A stretch of 55,438 nucleotides of DNA from an uncultured Acidimicrobiaceae bacterium (GTDB lineage: Bacteria; Actinomycetota; Acidimicrobiia; Acidimicrobiales; SZUA-35): positions 1-55,438 of the forward strand of contig CAMYLA010000018.1 of the NCBI GenBank assembly GCA_947259095.1, given 5' to 3'. Under the pieces are notes generated by a model. It ran no database searches. It saw only the letters and a list, made by a program, of their open reading frames with translations, and had not been told where the DNA came from. The first letter of the stretch is position 1; each line of letters begins with the position of its first letter. Shown one piece after another: positions 11,378 to 20,356 of this stretch. The position numbers and the translations under genes were made by a program.

Positions 11378-12469
11378 CTAGGAGACCCGAACCGGCATGA
11401 TCAGGTACAGGAACTCGTCGGATCCGACCGAGCGGACCACCGCCGGCTTCAGCTCGTCGATGGTGGCCAGGGTGATCTCGTCGCCGGTTGCCACCTCGAT
11501 ACCCTCGAGGAGGAACTGCGGGTTGAACGCAACGGTCAGATCGTTGCCGTCGTAGCCGCCCTCCACGCTCTCCCTGGCGGTGCCGACATCCTGGGTGATG
11601 GCGACCAGCTCGACGCTTCCGTCTGTGATCTCCAACCGGATCGGGGTGGATTCACGGGCCAGCAGTTTCACCCGCCGCAGGGCGTCGAGCAGGGCGGCCC
11701 GATCGACGGTGAGCAGGTTGGGATGGGATTCGGGGATCAGACCGCGGTAGTTGGGGAATTCGCCCTCGATCAACCGGGTGATGAGCTTGACGTCGCCGAC
11801 CTCGAACGAGGCCTCCCGCTCCCCCAGCTTCAGCTCGACCGTCTCCCCCTGCCCGAGGATGCGGTTCAACTCCCCCAGGGCTCGCGACGGGATCAGGACG
11901 CTTTGGCCTTCGTCGAGCACCGAGACACCGGCGACGTCTCGCATGGCCAGGCGGAACGAATCGGTGGCCACCAGGCGAAGCCCGTCGGCCTCGGCGGCCA
12001 GGAGCACCCCGGTGAGGATGGGGCGGGAATCGTCGGAGCTGGCGGCCAGCACGACCTGCTTGAGCGATTCGGCCAGCTGCTCGGAGGCCAACGACACCGA
12101 CTCCGAACCCAACTCCGAGAGCTGGGGGAACTCGTCGCCGGCGATGAGCCTGATGCTGAACTCGCTTCGACCGGCGGCGATGCTGAGCGACTCGTCGGCC
12201 GCGGCGAACGACACCGCACCGGGCTGCAGGGCCTTGACGATGTCGGTTGCCAGCCTGGCCGGGATCACGGCAACACCATCGGATTCGCCGGACACGGTTA
12301 CCGCGATCGAGATGGTCAGATCCAGATCGCTGCCGGTGAGGGTCAGGGTGTCGCCCGTCAGTTCGGCTCGCACGCCGGCCAGCCCCGGCATCCCGCCCCG
12401 GCCACTGACGGCGCGGCCCGCGATGCCGAGCGCTTCGACGATCACGTCTCTCTCACATCGGAATTTCAT
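11378..12469 (-). CDS. dnaN: DNA polymerase III beta sliding clamp
   Basis: 363 residues from ATG 12469 (MKFRCERDVIVEALGIAGRA), the normal clamp N-terminus. The frame is open much further upstream, but that stretch is Pro/Gln-rich non-coding-like translation of a GT-rich tract. The C-terminus ends YLIMPVRVS, matching the conserved Y-x-x-M-P-[MV]-R of beta clamps. It encircles DNA and tethers the replicase. Confidence 0.98.
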   Translation of the reverse strand: MKFRCERDVIVEALGIAGRAVSGRGGMPGLAGVRAELTGDTLTLTGSDLDLTISIAVTVSGESDGVAVIPARLATDIVKALQPGAVSFAAADESLSIAAGRSEFSIRLIAGDEFPQLSELGSESVSLASEQLAESLKQVVLAASSDDSRPILTGVLLAAEADGLRLVATDSFRLAMRDVAGVSVLDEGQSVLIPSRALGELNRILGQGETVELKLGEREASFEVGDVKLITRLIEGEFPNYRGLIPESHPNLLTVDRAALLDALRRVKLLARESTPIRLEITDGSVELVAITQDVGTARESVEGGYDGNDLTVAFNPQFLLEGIEVATGDEITLATIDELKPAVVRSVGSDEFLYLIMPVRVS

Positions 12470-12960
12470 CGCGCCGGCACTTTCGGGTCGATCTCGGACG
12501 GGCTGGGCTGGTGGCAATCGGTGGCCGCCATTCTGGTGTGCATTCTGGTGTCTCGTTGCGAGCGTAGTAACCATGCCCGGAAAATCAGCGTGGCACAAGC
12601 GTTTGGTTCGGTCATCGGGATGGGGCCGCTGCTTGGCCGGTCGGCCACCGTTCCGGCGGCGGTGTTGTTGCGGTCGTTGTGGTGGTTGTTGTTGTGGTGG
12701 TGGTTGTTGTGGGGGCGAACCCGGTGAGCGCTGCCGCACAGGTTGTCCGCAGTTGATACCAAGGTCTGATTTGTAAACGGTGGTAGGTCTAGTAGGGCTG
12801 TGGATTGTGGATGAACAGCCGTCTTGCCTGGTCAGGGGGCGTTCGGTCGTCCAGAGGGGGTGTTGCGATCTCCCCAGGGTGGTGGTGCCGGCCGGCGTGG
12901 GCTGTGCAGGACCGTCGGGTCATCCACCGATGAGGGGGGACCGGTGCACATGGTCGTCCC
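12470..12960. other. dnaN-dnaA intergenic region, candidate oriC unwinding region
   Basis: 491 bases without a credible gene. From the dnaN side it holds a nearly pure G/T strand (12661-12715, only two C and no A). Next is a DnaA-box-like TTGTCCGCA (12743-12751), then a relatively AT-rich patch (12752-12778). In-phase trinucleotides TAG-GTC-TAG-TAG (12784-12795) and a GGC spacer follow. Two overlapping DnaA boxes, TGTGGATTG (12799-12807) and TGTGGATGA (12806-12814), complete it. The order AT-rich, TAG trios, short GC spacer, tandem boxes matches the basal unwinding element known from Bacillus subtilis. No transcript or protein is predicted. Confidence 0.65.
12784..12814 (+). promoter_or_regulatory. 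DnaA-trio-like element with tandem DnaA boxes
   Basis: TAG at 12784-12786, GTC at 12787-12789, TAG at 12790-12792 and TAG at 12793-12795 run in exact 3-base register. Then come GGC (12796-12798), box TGTGGATTG (7 of 9 to TGTGGATAA) and box TGTGGATGA (8 of 9). DnaA filaments are known to extend from such boxes onto single-stranded trios to open the origin. The assignment to this site is inference from pattern. Confidence 0.55.
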
Positions 12961-14619
12961 CTAGCGGTCCCCAGCGTGGGCCTGGTTTCGCACAGACTTT
13001 TCCAGAGCCATCACGTGATTGTAGATCTGGGATCGCTCCTTCATGAGCGCTGATATCTTGTCGCAGGCGTGCATCACGGTGGTGTGATCGCGACCACCGA
13101 ACTCCTTGGCGATCAGCGGGAAGCTGAGATCGGTGAGCTGGCGGGTGACGTACATCGCCATCTGCCGGGCGATCACCAGTGGCCGGCGCCGGGACTTGCC
13201 CGTCAGCTCCTCCAGGGTGAAGCCGAACTGTTCGACGGTGGCATCGAGGATCATGGCCGCGGTGATCGGCCGAGGCTGGCGGTCGGCGATGAAATCGCCA
13301 AGCACCTGTTCGGCCAGGGCGGTGGTCATCTTCTCGCCGTTGAGGTTGGCGAACGCCGTGACCTTGTTCAGTGCGCCTTCCAACTCCCTGATGTTGTTGG
13401 TGATGTTGGCGGCGATGAACTCGCTCACGTCATTTGGCAGCGGGATGCCGTCCCGCTCGGCCTTCTTGCGGAGGATGGCCATCCGGGTTTCGATGTCCGG
13501 CGGCTGGATGTCGGTCAGGAGCCCCATCATGAACCGGCTCCGCAACCGCTCCTCCAGTGTGGGGATGGCATCCGGCGGGCGATCCGATGAGAGCACGATC
13601 TGACGATTCGAACCGTACAGATCGTTGAAGGTGTGGAACAGCTCCTCCTGGAGCCGGTCCTTTCCCTCGATGAACTGGATGTCGTCAACCAGCAGCACGT
13701 CGATCTGGCGATAGCGCCGCTTGAAGTCGTTGCCGGAGGAGTTCTTGATCGAGTCGACGAATTCGTTCAGAAAAGTCTCGGTGGAGACGTACAGCACCTT
13801 CTTCTGCGGTTCGAGGTCGTTGATGAAGTGCTCGATGGCCCGCAGGATGTGGGTCTTGCCCAAGCCGGCGCTGCCGTAGATGAACAACGGGTTGTAGGAA
13901 CCGCCGGGGCGCTCGGCAACCGACAGCGCGGCCGCGATGGCGAAACGGTTCGACGGGCCGGTCACGAAGTTCTTGAACGTGTAGCGGTTGGCCAGCTCGA
14001 CGCCGATCGACGCCGACTCGGGGGCGCCGTCGATGTCGATCCCGCTGCCGTCGATGCCGCCGAGCCGTCCGTCCTGGCGCGGATCCCTCCTCGGCGGGGC
14101 CCCGATGTGGGGCGCACCTATATGTAGTGGATCGGTTCCCATGCCGTCCGGACGTCGACCGGCCGACCGGTCGGCATGGCTGTCGCCGTGGACCGGGCGT
14201 CCATCGTGGATCGAGGGGGACTGGACCGACGCGATGGAAGGGATCGAAGGCTCGCCGAGGCGGGCGGTCATGCCCTGGCCGGGTCGCTCCCCCGGTCCGG
14301 CCGAGCGTCGATCGAACCGGTTGGCCTCGGTGGTGAGATCGATTCGGCCCTCGGCGTCGTCGAACAGGGTGGGGACAACCATTCGGAAGTCGATCCTCAA
14401 TTCATAGCCTGCCGCCTCGGCCACCGCGTCCTCGACCAGCGGCCGGTATCGCCCGTCGAGCCGATCCCGGATGATGCCGTTCGGCATCGCCAAGAGGAAG
14501 GTGTCGTCGGAGAGCTCGATGGGGGCAACCTGTGCAAAAGTGCTCTGCCAGACCCCATCGGAGACCTGACTACGCAGCAATGCGGAGGCGGTTACCCACA
14601 GTTCCTCCGCCGTCAGCAC
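12961..14619 (-). CDS. dnaA: Chromosomal replication initiator protein DnaA
   Basis: 552 residues from GTG 14619 (VLTAEELWVTASALLRSQVS), where the domain I homology begins. The frame stays open to 14967, but the extra part is non-coding-like and spans DnaA boxes. Domain II is a long Arg/Gly/Asp-rich linker (about residues 90-215). Domain III has Walker A GSAGLGKTH (about 248) and Walker B LLVDDIQF. Domain IV carries the signature GGRDHTTVMHA (about 505) that contacts DnaA boxes. The ribosome site for the GTG is weak. It is divergent from rpmH, and boxes upstream suggest autoregulation. Confidence 0.97.
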   Translation of the reverse strand: MLTAEELWVTASALLRSQVSDGVWQSTFAQVAPIELSDDTFLLAMPNGIIRDRLDGRYRPLVEDAVAEAAGYELRIDFRMVVPTLFDDAEGRIDLTTEANRFDRRSAGPGERPGQGMTARLGEPSIPSIASVQSPSIHDGRPVHGDSHADRSAGRRPDGMGTDPLHIGAPHIGAPPRRDPRQDGRLGGIDGSGIDIDGAPESASIGVELANRYTFKNFVTGPSNRFAIAAALSVAERPGGSYNPLFIYGSAGLGKTHILRAIEHFINDLEPQKKVLYVSTETFLNEFVDSIKNSSGNDFKRRYRQIDVLLVDDIQFIEGKDRLQEELFHTFNDLYGSNRQIVLSSDRPPDAIPTLEERLRSRFMMGLLTDIQPPDIETRMAILRKKAERDGIPLPNDVSEFIAANITNNIRELEGALNKVTAFANLNGEKMTTALAEQVLGDFIADRQPRPITAAMILDATVEQFGFTLEELTGKSRRRPLVIARQMAMYVTRQLTDLSFPLIAKEFGGRDHTTVMHACDKISALMKERSQIYNHVMALEKSVRNQAHAGDR

Positions 14620-15396
14620 GACCCGGCACCCGCACGATCCTGATCGTCGGTTGCCGGTTGGTTTGCCGCCACGGTGGTGCACATCGACCGGGTGGTCGGC
14701 TTTGATTTTGGCCGTTTTGAGAGCTTTTTCACTGGATGACTCTTTAACTGGCTTCGGATTCGAGTGGTCCTCGGTACCGTCGACCAAATCGGGATGCAAC
14801 GGTGCAAGCCGGGTCGAACAACCTGATTTCCCAACTTCGTTTGGGGATTTCTCCCCACTTCCCACAGATTTTTCCACAGGGTGCCGAATGGGACCAGGGC
14901 AACGATCGAACGTCAACAATGCGAGACGCCGAAACCGAGTCGCCCGGTGGTTCCCTCCTAGCAGCAACCCTGTGGGGTTGCGGGTGATAGAACGCTAGCA
15001 GCGACGAACGGTGGCCCCCACCTGCGCTGTGGAAAAGCTTGGCCGCCCCCCTCCCGACTGACGGCGTACAGATCCGGTCTACTACAACCGGCAGGGTGGC
15101 ACCACCGGAACGGCCGATTGGCCAGGCGTCGGTGTCGGCAGGGTTGCGCTCCCCGCCGTTAGTTGGGAGCGCCCTCGCGCCGCCGTAGCCTGGTGTTCTG
15201 GCCGGCGTGGCGCCACAACCGTATTCTGGTTGACGGATGCCGTGTCGGGTCTGAACGAGATCTGCCCCCCGCTCGCCATCGGTACGCCGACTCGGGTCGA
15301 GCCTGGGCACTGAATTCCCTCTTCGTGTGTTGGACGTGTGAGCGCTCCCGACCCGCAAGAAACCCAACGTGCAACAACCCGCCCGGAGAAGCTGTC
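14620..15396. other. dnaA-rpmH intergenic region with DnaA boxes
   Basis: 777 bases between the divergent dnaA and rpmH genes; no credible CDS. It contains box-like sites TTTTCCACA (14870-14878), TTCCCACAG just before it, and the inverted TGTGGAAAA (15028-15036). A further TTACCCACA (14592-14600) lies just inside dnaA. AT-rich patches lie at about 14700-14750. It must also hold the dnaA and rpmH promoters. With the dnaN-dnaA gap it would form the two halves of a bipartite origin, as in Bacillus. This is also the point where coding strand switches from all-minus to all-plus. Confidence 0.65.
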
Positions 15397-15531
15397 GTGA
15401 AACGTACTTTCCAGCCAAACAACCTCAAACGAGCACGCAAGCATGGTTTCCGTGCCAGGAAGGCGACTCGCGGCGGACGAGCGGTACTCCGGTCCCGTCG
15501 GGCCAAGGGCCGCCATCGTCTCAGTGCGTGA
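15397..15531 (+). CDS. rpmH: 50S ribosomal protein L34
   Basis: 44 residues from GTG 15397, with GGAG about 10 bases upstream. The sequence starts [20 protein letters not shown] and ends in the basic [13 protein letters not shown] typical of bL34. First gene of the plus-strand arm. Its stop overlaps the rnpA start by 4 bases (GTGA), so the two are translationally coupled. Confidence 0.98.
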   Translation: MKRTFQPNNLKRARKHGFRARKATRGGRAVLRSRRAKGRHRLSA

Positions 15532-15926
15532 TCAGGTCGATCGCTCGCCGTCGAACGTTCGCTGACCTCCGCAACCGGGGCCACCGGGTCCGGAGTGGGT
15601 CGGTCCGCCTGACGTTCCTGCCGCTCGAAACCGTCGAGCCCCAGGTGGCGTTCGCCATCGGGCGGTCGTTCGGGAATGCGGTGGAACGCAATCGGGGCCG
15701 GCGCCGACTCCGGGCCGCCTTCGTTGAGGCCGTGGGGCGCCGGGATCTCGATCGACGGGGCGCGTTCCTGCTGGCCGGCAGCCGGGGCCTGTTGACCGAC
15801 GGGTTTCCCCGGTTGGTCGAAGACGTCGAGGTCTGTCTCGAAAAATCCGCAGCGGCCGGAGCGAGGAACGGCGGCCCACCGCCAATCGCAGCGCACGCAC
15901 CGTCGGGGCGGGAACCACAGCCATGA
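15528..15926 (+). CDS. rnpA: Ribonuclease P protein component
   Basis: 132 residues from GTG 15528, overlapping the rpmH stop. The RNR signature is clear: [20 protein letters not shown] (about residues 45-64), followed by the RAA helix. It binds the RNase P RNA and helps mature tRNA 5' ends. The C-terminal 20 residues are a Gly/Pro-rich tail. The stop overlaps the yidD ATG. Confidence 0.94.
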   Translation: MIRSIARRRTFADLRNRGHRVRSGSVRLTFLPLETVEPQVAFAIGRSFGNAVERNRGRRRLRAAFVEAVGRRDLDRRGAFLLAGSRGLLTDGFPRLVEDVEVCLEKSAAAGARNGGPPPIAAHAPSGREPQP

Positions 15927-16189
15927 AAGACGCCGAAACCATCGTCAAACCCGTTGAGCCCGCCCGGCCGGGCCTGATCAAACGCTTGATGTTGGGCGCC
16001 ATCGGGCTCTATCGGATGACCGCCCCGGTTCGAACGCCACGATGCCGCTACTTACCGACCTGCTCGGAGTACGCCGCGGAAGCGATCGAACGCCATGGCC
16101 CCGGCCGCGGCCTCTGGCTGGCCATCCGCCGCCTCGGCCGCTGCCACCCCTTTGGATCATTCGGCTTTGATCCCGTCCCGGAGAAGTAG
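15923..16189 (+). CDS. yidD: YidD membrane protein insertion efficiency factor
   Basis: 88 residues from ATG 15923 (4-base overlap with rnpA). It has the family core [20 protein letters not shown], then [17 protein letters not shown] near the C-terminus, with the three conserved Cys. YidD is a small amphipathic membrane-associated protein acting with YidC/Sec in insertion. Position between rnpA and yidC is canonical. Confidence 0.96.
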   Translation: MKDAETIVKPVEPARPGLIKRLMLGAIGLYRMTAPVRTPRCRYLPTCSEYAAEAIERHGPGRGLWLAIRRLGRCHPFGSFGFDPVPEK

Positions 16190-16191
16190 TC

Positions 16192-17448
16192 ATGTTCAAC
16201 ACCGTCAAGGACTTTTCCCTCGATGCGGTCGCATCGGTGCTGGCCTTCTTCTACTCGCTCCCCGTCGTCGGTGGGTCGTACGGGGTCGCCATCATGCTCC
16301 TCACCGCAACGGTGATGATCATGTTGATGCCGCTGACCTTGAAGGCCACCCGGTCCACCATCAAGATGACCCAGCTGCAGCCCGAGCTCAAGAAACTGCA
16401 GAAGGAATACAAGGACGACAAAGCCAACCTCAACCAGGCCATGATGGCCCTTTATCAGGAGAACGGGGTCAACCCGGTCGGCGGCTGCCTGCCGATGCTG
16501 GCCCAGCTCCCGGTGTTCCTGCTCCTGTTCAACGTGCTGCGGGGTCTCACCCGCCGGGTCTCGGAGAAGCCGTACTTCGCAGTTTCGGAGCGGGCCCACG
16601 ATCTGCTCGGGGTGCCGTCGACCGGGGCCGACACGTTCGATCCGAACCATCTCGAGAAGAGCACCGAGCTCTACCAGAGCCTGTCGACCCAGACCGAGAT
16701 GCTCTTCGGCCCGTTCGATCTGGCCTCCACCGCCTGGGAGGTGGTCCAGGACAACCCGCTCTCGTCCATTCCCTACATCCTGCTCATTCTGTTCGTCGTC
16801 GGCTCCAGCTATTACCAACAGCGCCAGGTCTCGTCGCGTCGAGGCGCCATGCCGGACAACCCCACGCCCCAGCAGCAGACCCAGCAGCAACTGCTCAGAA
16901 TCCTGCCCCTGATGTCGGGTGTCTGGAGCTTCCTGTTCCCTGCCGGTCTCGTGTTGTACTGGGCGACCTCGAACCTGTTCAGGATCGGCCAGCAGGCCTA
17001 TATCACCAAGGCGCTCTACAAGGACGACCTCCGCCAAGGCAAAGTATCGGCCGATGATGCGGAGGGATCGATGTCGGCCACGTCCGACGACGAACCCGAG
17101 GCCGCAGCCGGCAAACCCTCGAAGGGCAAGTCGACCAAGCCCGCCAAGTCGACCAAGCCCTCCAAGGCCGGTGATCAACCGAAGACCTCGGGCAAGGCCG
17201 GCTCGGCGAACGGCGACACCGCCGATTCCCTGATCGGCGACGGCCGGCCCGGTCGCAAGGACGCCTCCGCCGGCAACGGCTCGCCGCCGTCTGGCGGTGG
17301 GGCCGACCGGGATGAGGCATGGGCTCGCAGGCGGGCCCAGCGAACCAAGGCGCAAGCCACCAAGAAGAATTCTTCGGCCGAGGGTTCGAGCCGGGTCACC
17401 CCGAAGGGTACGAAACCACCGGCGGCGAAGAAGAAACGAAAGAGGTAG
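16192..17448 (+). CDS. yidC: Membrane protein insertase YidC
   Basis: 418 residues from ATG 16192, which follows GGAGAAGTAGTC. The N-terminal hydrophobic region (about 10-55) leads into MPLTLKATRSTIKMTQLQPE, carrying the conserved positively charged groove residue. The cytoplasmic coiled coil (LQPELKKLQKEYKDD) and later transmembrane segments (about 100-120, 180-210, 240-270) follow. The C-terminal 130 residues are a Lys/Ser/Pro-rich cytoplasmic tail with repeated KSTKPAKSTKPSK, as in other Gram-positive YidC proteins that bind ribosomes. It inserts proteins into the membrane alone or with Sec. Confidence 0.97.
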   Translation: MFNTVKDFSLDAVASVLAFFYSLPVVGGSYGVAIMLLTATVMIMLMPLTLKATRSTIKMTQLQPELKKLQKEYKDDKANLNQAMMALYQENGVNPVGGCLPMLAQLPVFLLLFNVLRGLTRRVSEKPYFAVSERAHDLLGVPSTGADTFDPNHLEKSTELYQSLSTQTEMLFGPFDLASTAWEVVQDNPLSSIPYILLILFVVGSSYYQQRQVSSRRGAMPDNPTPQQQTQQQLLRILPLMSGVWSFLFPAGLVLYWATSNLFRIGQQAYITKALYKDDLRQGKVSADDAEGSMSATSDDEPEAAAGKPSKGKSTKPAKSTKPSKAGDQPKTSGKAGSANGDTADSLIGDGRPGRKDASAGNGSPPSGGGADRDEAWARRRAQRTKAQATKKNSSAEGSSRVTPKGTKPPAAKKKRKR

Positions 17449-17455
17449 AGAACGC

Positions 17456-18652
17456 GTGGAGTGGGTCAAGACAACAGCAAAAACACTGCCCGAGGCGATT
17501 GATCTCGCACTGGACAATCTCGGTGTCGACGAATCCGAGGCCGAAATCGTGGTCCTGGAGGAGCCCCGTCCGGGGCTGTTCGGCAGGATGCGGGGCACGG
17601 CCCGGGTCGAGGCTCGGGTGAAGCCGAAAGCCATCCGGCCCAAGATCGAACGGAACCGAAACCGCCGCAGCCGGTCCGAGGGTGGATCCAAGGGCAAGGG
17701 TGGCGATCGAGGCAAGAACCGATCCCGGAATCGCAGCGGCGGCCAGTCCGGAAGTCGTGACGGTGGCCGCAGCGGCGGCGACGGTGGCAAAGGAGACGGC
17801 GGCGGTCGGGGCCGGGGCAAGGACGAGAGCTCGGCCTCCGGCAACGATCGGTCTGCCGGTTCGAAGGGCCCGAACGACACCGGGTCCGGCCGAGGCTCGG
17901 GCAGCGGTGGCAAAGGGCGAGGGCGCGGTGGTCGAGAAGAAGGCCGAACGCGTTCCCAGGGGCGGAGCAGCAGCAACGATCACGACACGAAGCCGAAAGA
18001 GGACACACCAGTGGAAGAAGTAGAAGAGCACCTGCGGACGTTTCTCAGCGGCCTGACCGAGGCATTCGGGTTCGACAGTGAGGTGACGGTCGACAGTTCC
18101 GAGCAGGATGTCCTCATCGGTCGGATCGAAGGCCAGCACGGACTGCTGGTGGGCCCCAAGGGCCGAACCCTCGATGCGGTCCAGGAGCTGGCCCGCATCT
18201 CCTGCCAGCGGGCGGTGCCGAGCAGCATCCGGATCAAGGTCGACGTCGGAGGCTACCGCGAACAGCGAATCGCCGCGTTGGGCGAGTTCGCCCGCAAGGC
18301 GGCCGCCAGTGCGGTGGAGGAATCGGCCGAGGTGGCGCTGGAGCCGATGTCGGCCGCCGATCGCAAAGCGGTCCACGATGCACTGAGCGAGGACGACAGG
18401 GTGGAGACCCGCTCGGTCGGCAGTGAGCCTCGCCGCAAGGTCCTGGTCGTGCCGCTCGTCGATGCCGACGAAGACGACGAGGAAGACGACGACGAGGAGA
18501 CGGCCAACGGTTCGGCCGATGACGGCAACGAGCAGGTCGACGACACCGCCACCGACACCGCCACCGACGACACTGACACCGACACCGACGACATCGGTCA
18601 GGAAGACGAGGGTGACCTCGTCGACGCCGGTGGTGGCGAGGTCGAAGACTAG
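17456..18652 (+). CDS. Jag/KhpB RNA-binding protein (Jag-N, KH, R3H)
   Basis: 398 residues from GTG 17456 with AGAGG upstream. A Jag-N domain (VEWVKTTAKTLPEAIDLALD, about 1-50, including PGLFGRM) is followed by a long Arg/Gly/Ser-rich linker (about 60-180). A KH domain with LLVGPKGRTLDAVQ (about 230) and an R3H domain (EPMSAADRKAVHDALSEDD to about 330) come next. The last 60 residues are a strongly acidic Asp/Glu/Thr tail. Jag/KhpB proteins bind RNA, affect cell elongation and are encoded after yidC. The RGG-like linker and acidic tail are longer than in Firmicutes homologues. Confidence 0.93.
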   Translation: MEWVKTTAKTLPEAIDLALDNLGVDESEAEIVVLEEPRPGLFGRMRGTARVEARVKPKAIRPKIERNRNRRSRSEGGSKGKGGDRGKNRSRNRSGGQSGSRDGGRSGGDGGKGDGGGRGRGKDESSASGNDRSAGSKGPNDTGSGRGSGSGGKGRGRGGREEGRTRSQGRSSSNDHDTKPKEDTPVEEVEEHLRTFLSGLTEAFGFDSEVTVDSSEQDVLIGRIEGQHGLLVGPKGRTLDAVQELARISCQRAVPSSIRIKVDVGGYREQRIAALGEFARKAAASAVEESAEVALEPMSAADRKAVHDALSEDDRVETRSVGSEPRRKVLVVPLVDADEDDEEDDDEETANGSADDGNEQVDDTATDTATDDTDTDTDDIGQEDEGDLVDAGGGEVED

Positions 18653-18671
18653 GCGCCGGACGCCCGGCCCG

Positions 18672-19274
18672 ATGGACCCGGCCCTGGCCCAGGTGCTCGA
18701 CCGCTCTCGAGCAGTCGGATTCCTGGGGCCGGGTCCGATCGAAACCCATATTGAACATGCTGAACGGTTCGGCCGGGCCCTCGGCTCGGCCGACTGCCGT
18801 TTTGCCGACATCGGCGCCGGCGGGGGCGTCCCCGGCCTGCCGATGCTGGTCGCCGAGCCGGGGTTGTCCGCGGTCTTGATCGACGCCTCCCGGAAACGGT
18901 GTTCGTTTCTGGTGTGGGCGCTGGCCGAGCTGGGATTGGTTGACCGGGCCGAGGTTTGGTGCGGTCGTGCCGAACAGATCGGCCGTGAGGCCCGGGGCCG
19001 GCAGGCCTTTGATGCGGTGGTGGCTCGTGGTTTCGGGCCACCGGCGGTCACCCTGGAATGCGGCGCTCCGCTGTTGCGGGACGGCGGCCGTCTCGTGGTC
19101 AGCGAACCGCCGGTGGCCCGGCGTTGGCCGGTGGACGCGGTGGCAGCGATCGGGCTGAACCAGATCGACGCCGAGGCCGGGGTGGCGGTCTTCGAGCGCC
19201 GCGGGCCGCTGCCGCCGTCACTCCCCCGGTCGACCAAGCAGCTCAAACGGTCCCCCCTGTTCGAGATCGCCTGA
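18672..19274 (+). CDS. rsmG: 16S rRNA (guanine-N7) methyltransferase RsmG
   Basis: 200 residues from ATG 18672. The SAM-binding motif ADIGAGGGVPGLPMLV (about residues 43-58) is the GidB/RsmG form of motif I, and the next strand is AVLIDASRKR. It methylates G527 of 16S rRNA. Slightly short at the N-terminus; the ATG lacks a good ribosome site, and a GTG at 18633 overlapping the jag 3' end is an alternative. Order jag-rsmG-parA is conserved near origins. Confidence 0.93.
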   Translation: MDPALAQVLDRSRAVGFLGPGPIETHIEHAERFGRALGSADCRFADIGAGGGVPGLPMLVAEPGLSAVLIDASRKRCSFLVWALAELGLVDRAEVWCGRAEQIGREARGRQAFDAVVARGFGPPAVTLECGAPLLRDGGRLVVSEPPVARRWPVDAVAAIGLNQIDAEAGVAVFERRGPLPPSLPRSTKQLKRSPLFEIA

Positions 19275-19540
19275 GCCTTCTGTTCCCTCGTCTCGGCGGT
19301 TTCGCTCGTTGCGGCGTGGTGGCGGCGGGTTGTCCGGATCCGGGATCCGGCGCGGTCGGCGCACCATGATGTTGGCCGCATGGGCGGCTGCCACCCCAAG
19401 GAGCTGGACCCGACGGCAACCTTCCAGGTCGATTGACCCGTTGTCGAACCCAAGGAGGTCTAATCTCGGTAAATGGTCAGGGGTAGGTTGATGTTGGGTC
19501 GAGAGCGGGCGAAGATAACGCCAGCAATGAGGAGTGTCCG

Positions 19541-20356
19541 TTGACCGCCACCGAAGCAAGTGAGACCATCCGGCCGCCGGACGGCGGTGCCGGGGCGCGC
19601 CTGATCGCAGTGGCAAATCAGAAGGGCGGCGTCGGCAAGACCACTACCACGGTGAACCTTGGCGCGGCCGCGGCCGAGTTGGGTCACCGGGTCCTGATCA
19701 TCGATCTCGACCCACAGGGTAATGCCAGCACCGGGCTCGGTATCAACCCCCGGACGCTGCAGTCTTCGATGTACGACGTGCTGCTGCACGATGTGCCGAT
19801 GGACGATGCCATCGAGGCCGCGGCGGTGCGGAACCTGTTCCTGGCTCCGGCCAATCTGGATCTGGCCGGAGCGGAGATCGAGTTGGTACCGGCGTTCAGC
19901 CGGGAGATGCGGCTGAAGAATGCCATCGCCAAGATCGCCGATGACTTCGACCTGATCCTGATCGACTGTCCCCCATCGCTGGGACTGCTCACGGTGAACG
20001 CCTTGGCCGCGGCCAAGGAGGTGCTGGTCCCCATCCAGTGCGAGTACTACGCCCTGGAAGGCCTCGGCCAGCTGCTGCGCAACGTCGACCTGGTGCAGCG
20101 CAACCTCAATGCCGAGTTGCACCTGTCCCACATCGTGCTCGTGATGTTCGACGCCAGGACCAATCTCGCCTCGCAGGTGGCAACCGAGGTCCGGGAGCAT
20201 TTCGGCGATCTGGTCTGCAAGACCGTGATCCCCCGCACGGTCCGCTTGTCTGAGGCTCCGAGTTTCGGGCAGCCGATCACCGTGTTCGACACTGCGTCCA
20301 GAGGTGCGCTCTCCTATCGCGATCTGGCTCGCGAGGTGGCCGGTGTCCCGACCTGA
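19541..20356 (+). CDS. parA: Chromosome-partitioning ATPase ParA (Soj)
   Basis: 271 residues from TTG 19541, chosen for the GAGGAG 7 bases upstream. The deviant Walker A is NQKGGVGKTTTTVNLGA (about 28-44), Walker A' IIDLDPQGN follows, and Walker B is LILIDCPPSLG. There is no N-terminal helix-turn-helix, so this is the chromosomal (type Ia short) form. It segregates origins by a ParB-stimulated ATPase gradient on the nucleoid. parB overlaps its 3' end by 14 bases. Confidence 0.97.
   Translation: MTATEASETIRPPDGGAGARLIAVANQKGGVGKTTTTVNLGAAAAELGHRVLIIDLDPQGNASTGLGINPRTLQSSMYDVLLHDVPMDDAIEAAAVRNLFLAPANLDLAGAEIELVPAFSREMRLKNAIAKIADDFDLILIDCPPSLGLLTVNALAAAKEVLVPIQCEYYALEGLGQLLRNVDLVQRNLNAELHLSHIVLVMFDARTNLASQVATEVREHFGDLVCKTVIPRTVRLSEAPSFGQPITVFDTASRGALSYRDLAREVAGVPT

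Noticed and set aside
12470..12739. An N-terminal extension of DnaN, since the frame is open to 12739.
   Set aside because: The extension is Gln/Pro-rich translation of the GT-rich tract; clamp homology starts at MKFRCERD.
17680..18020. Arg/Gly-rich repetitive stretch in the jag gene as a possible CRISPR or tandem repeat.
   Set aside because: No unit repeats at DNA level; it is an ordinary disordered linker between Jag-N and KH domains.
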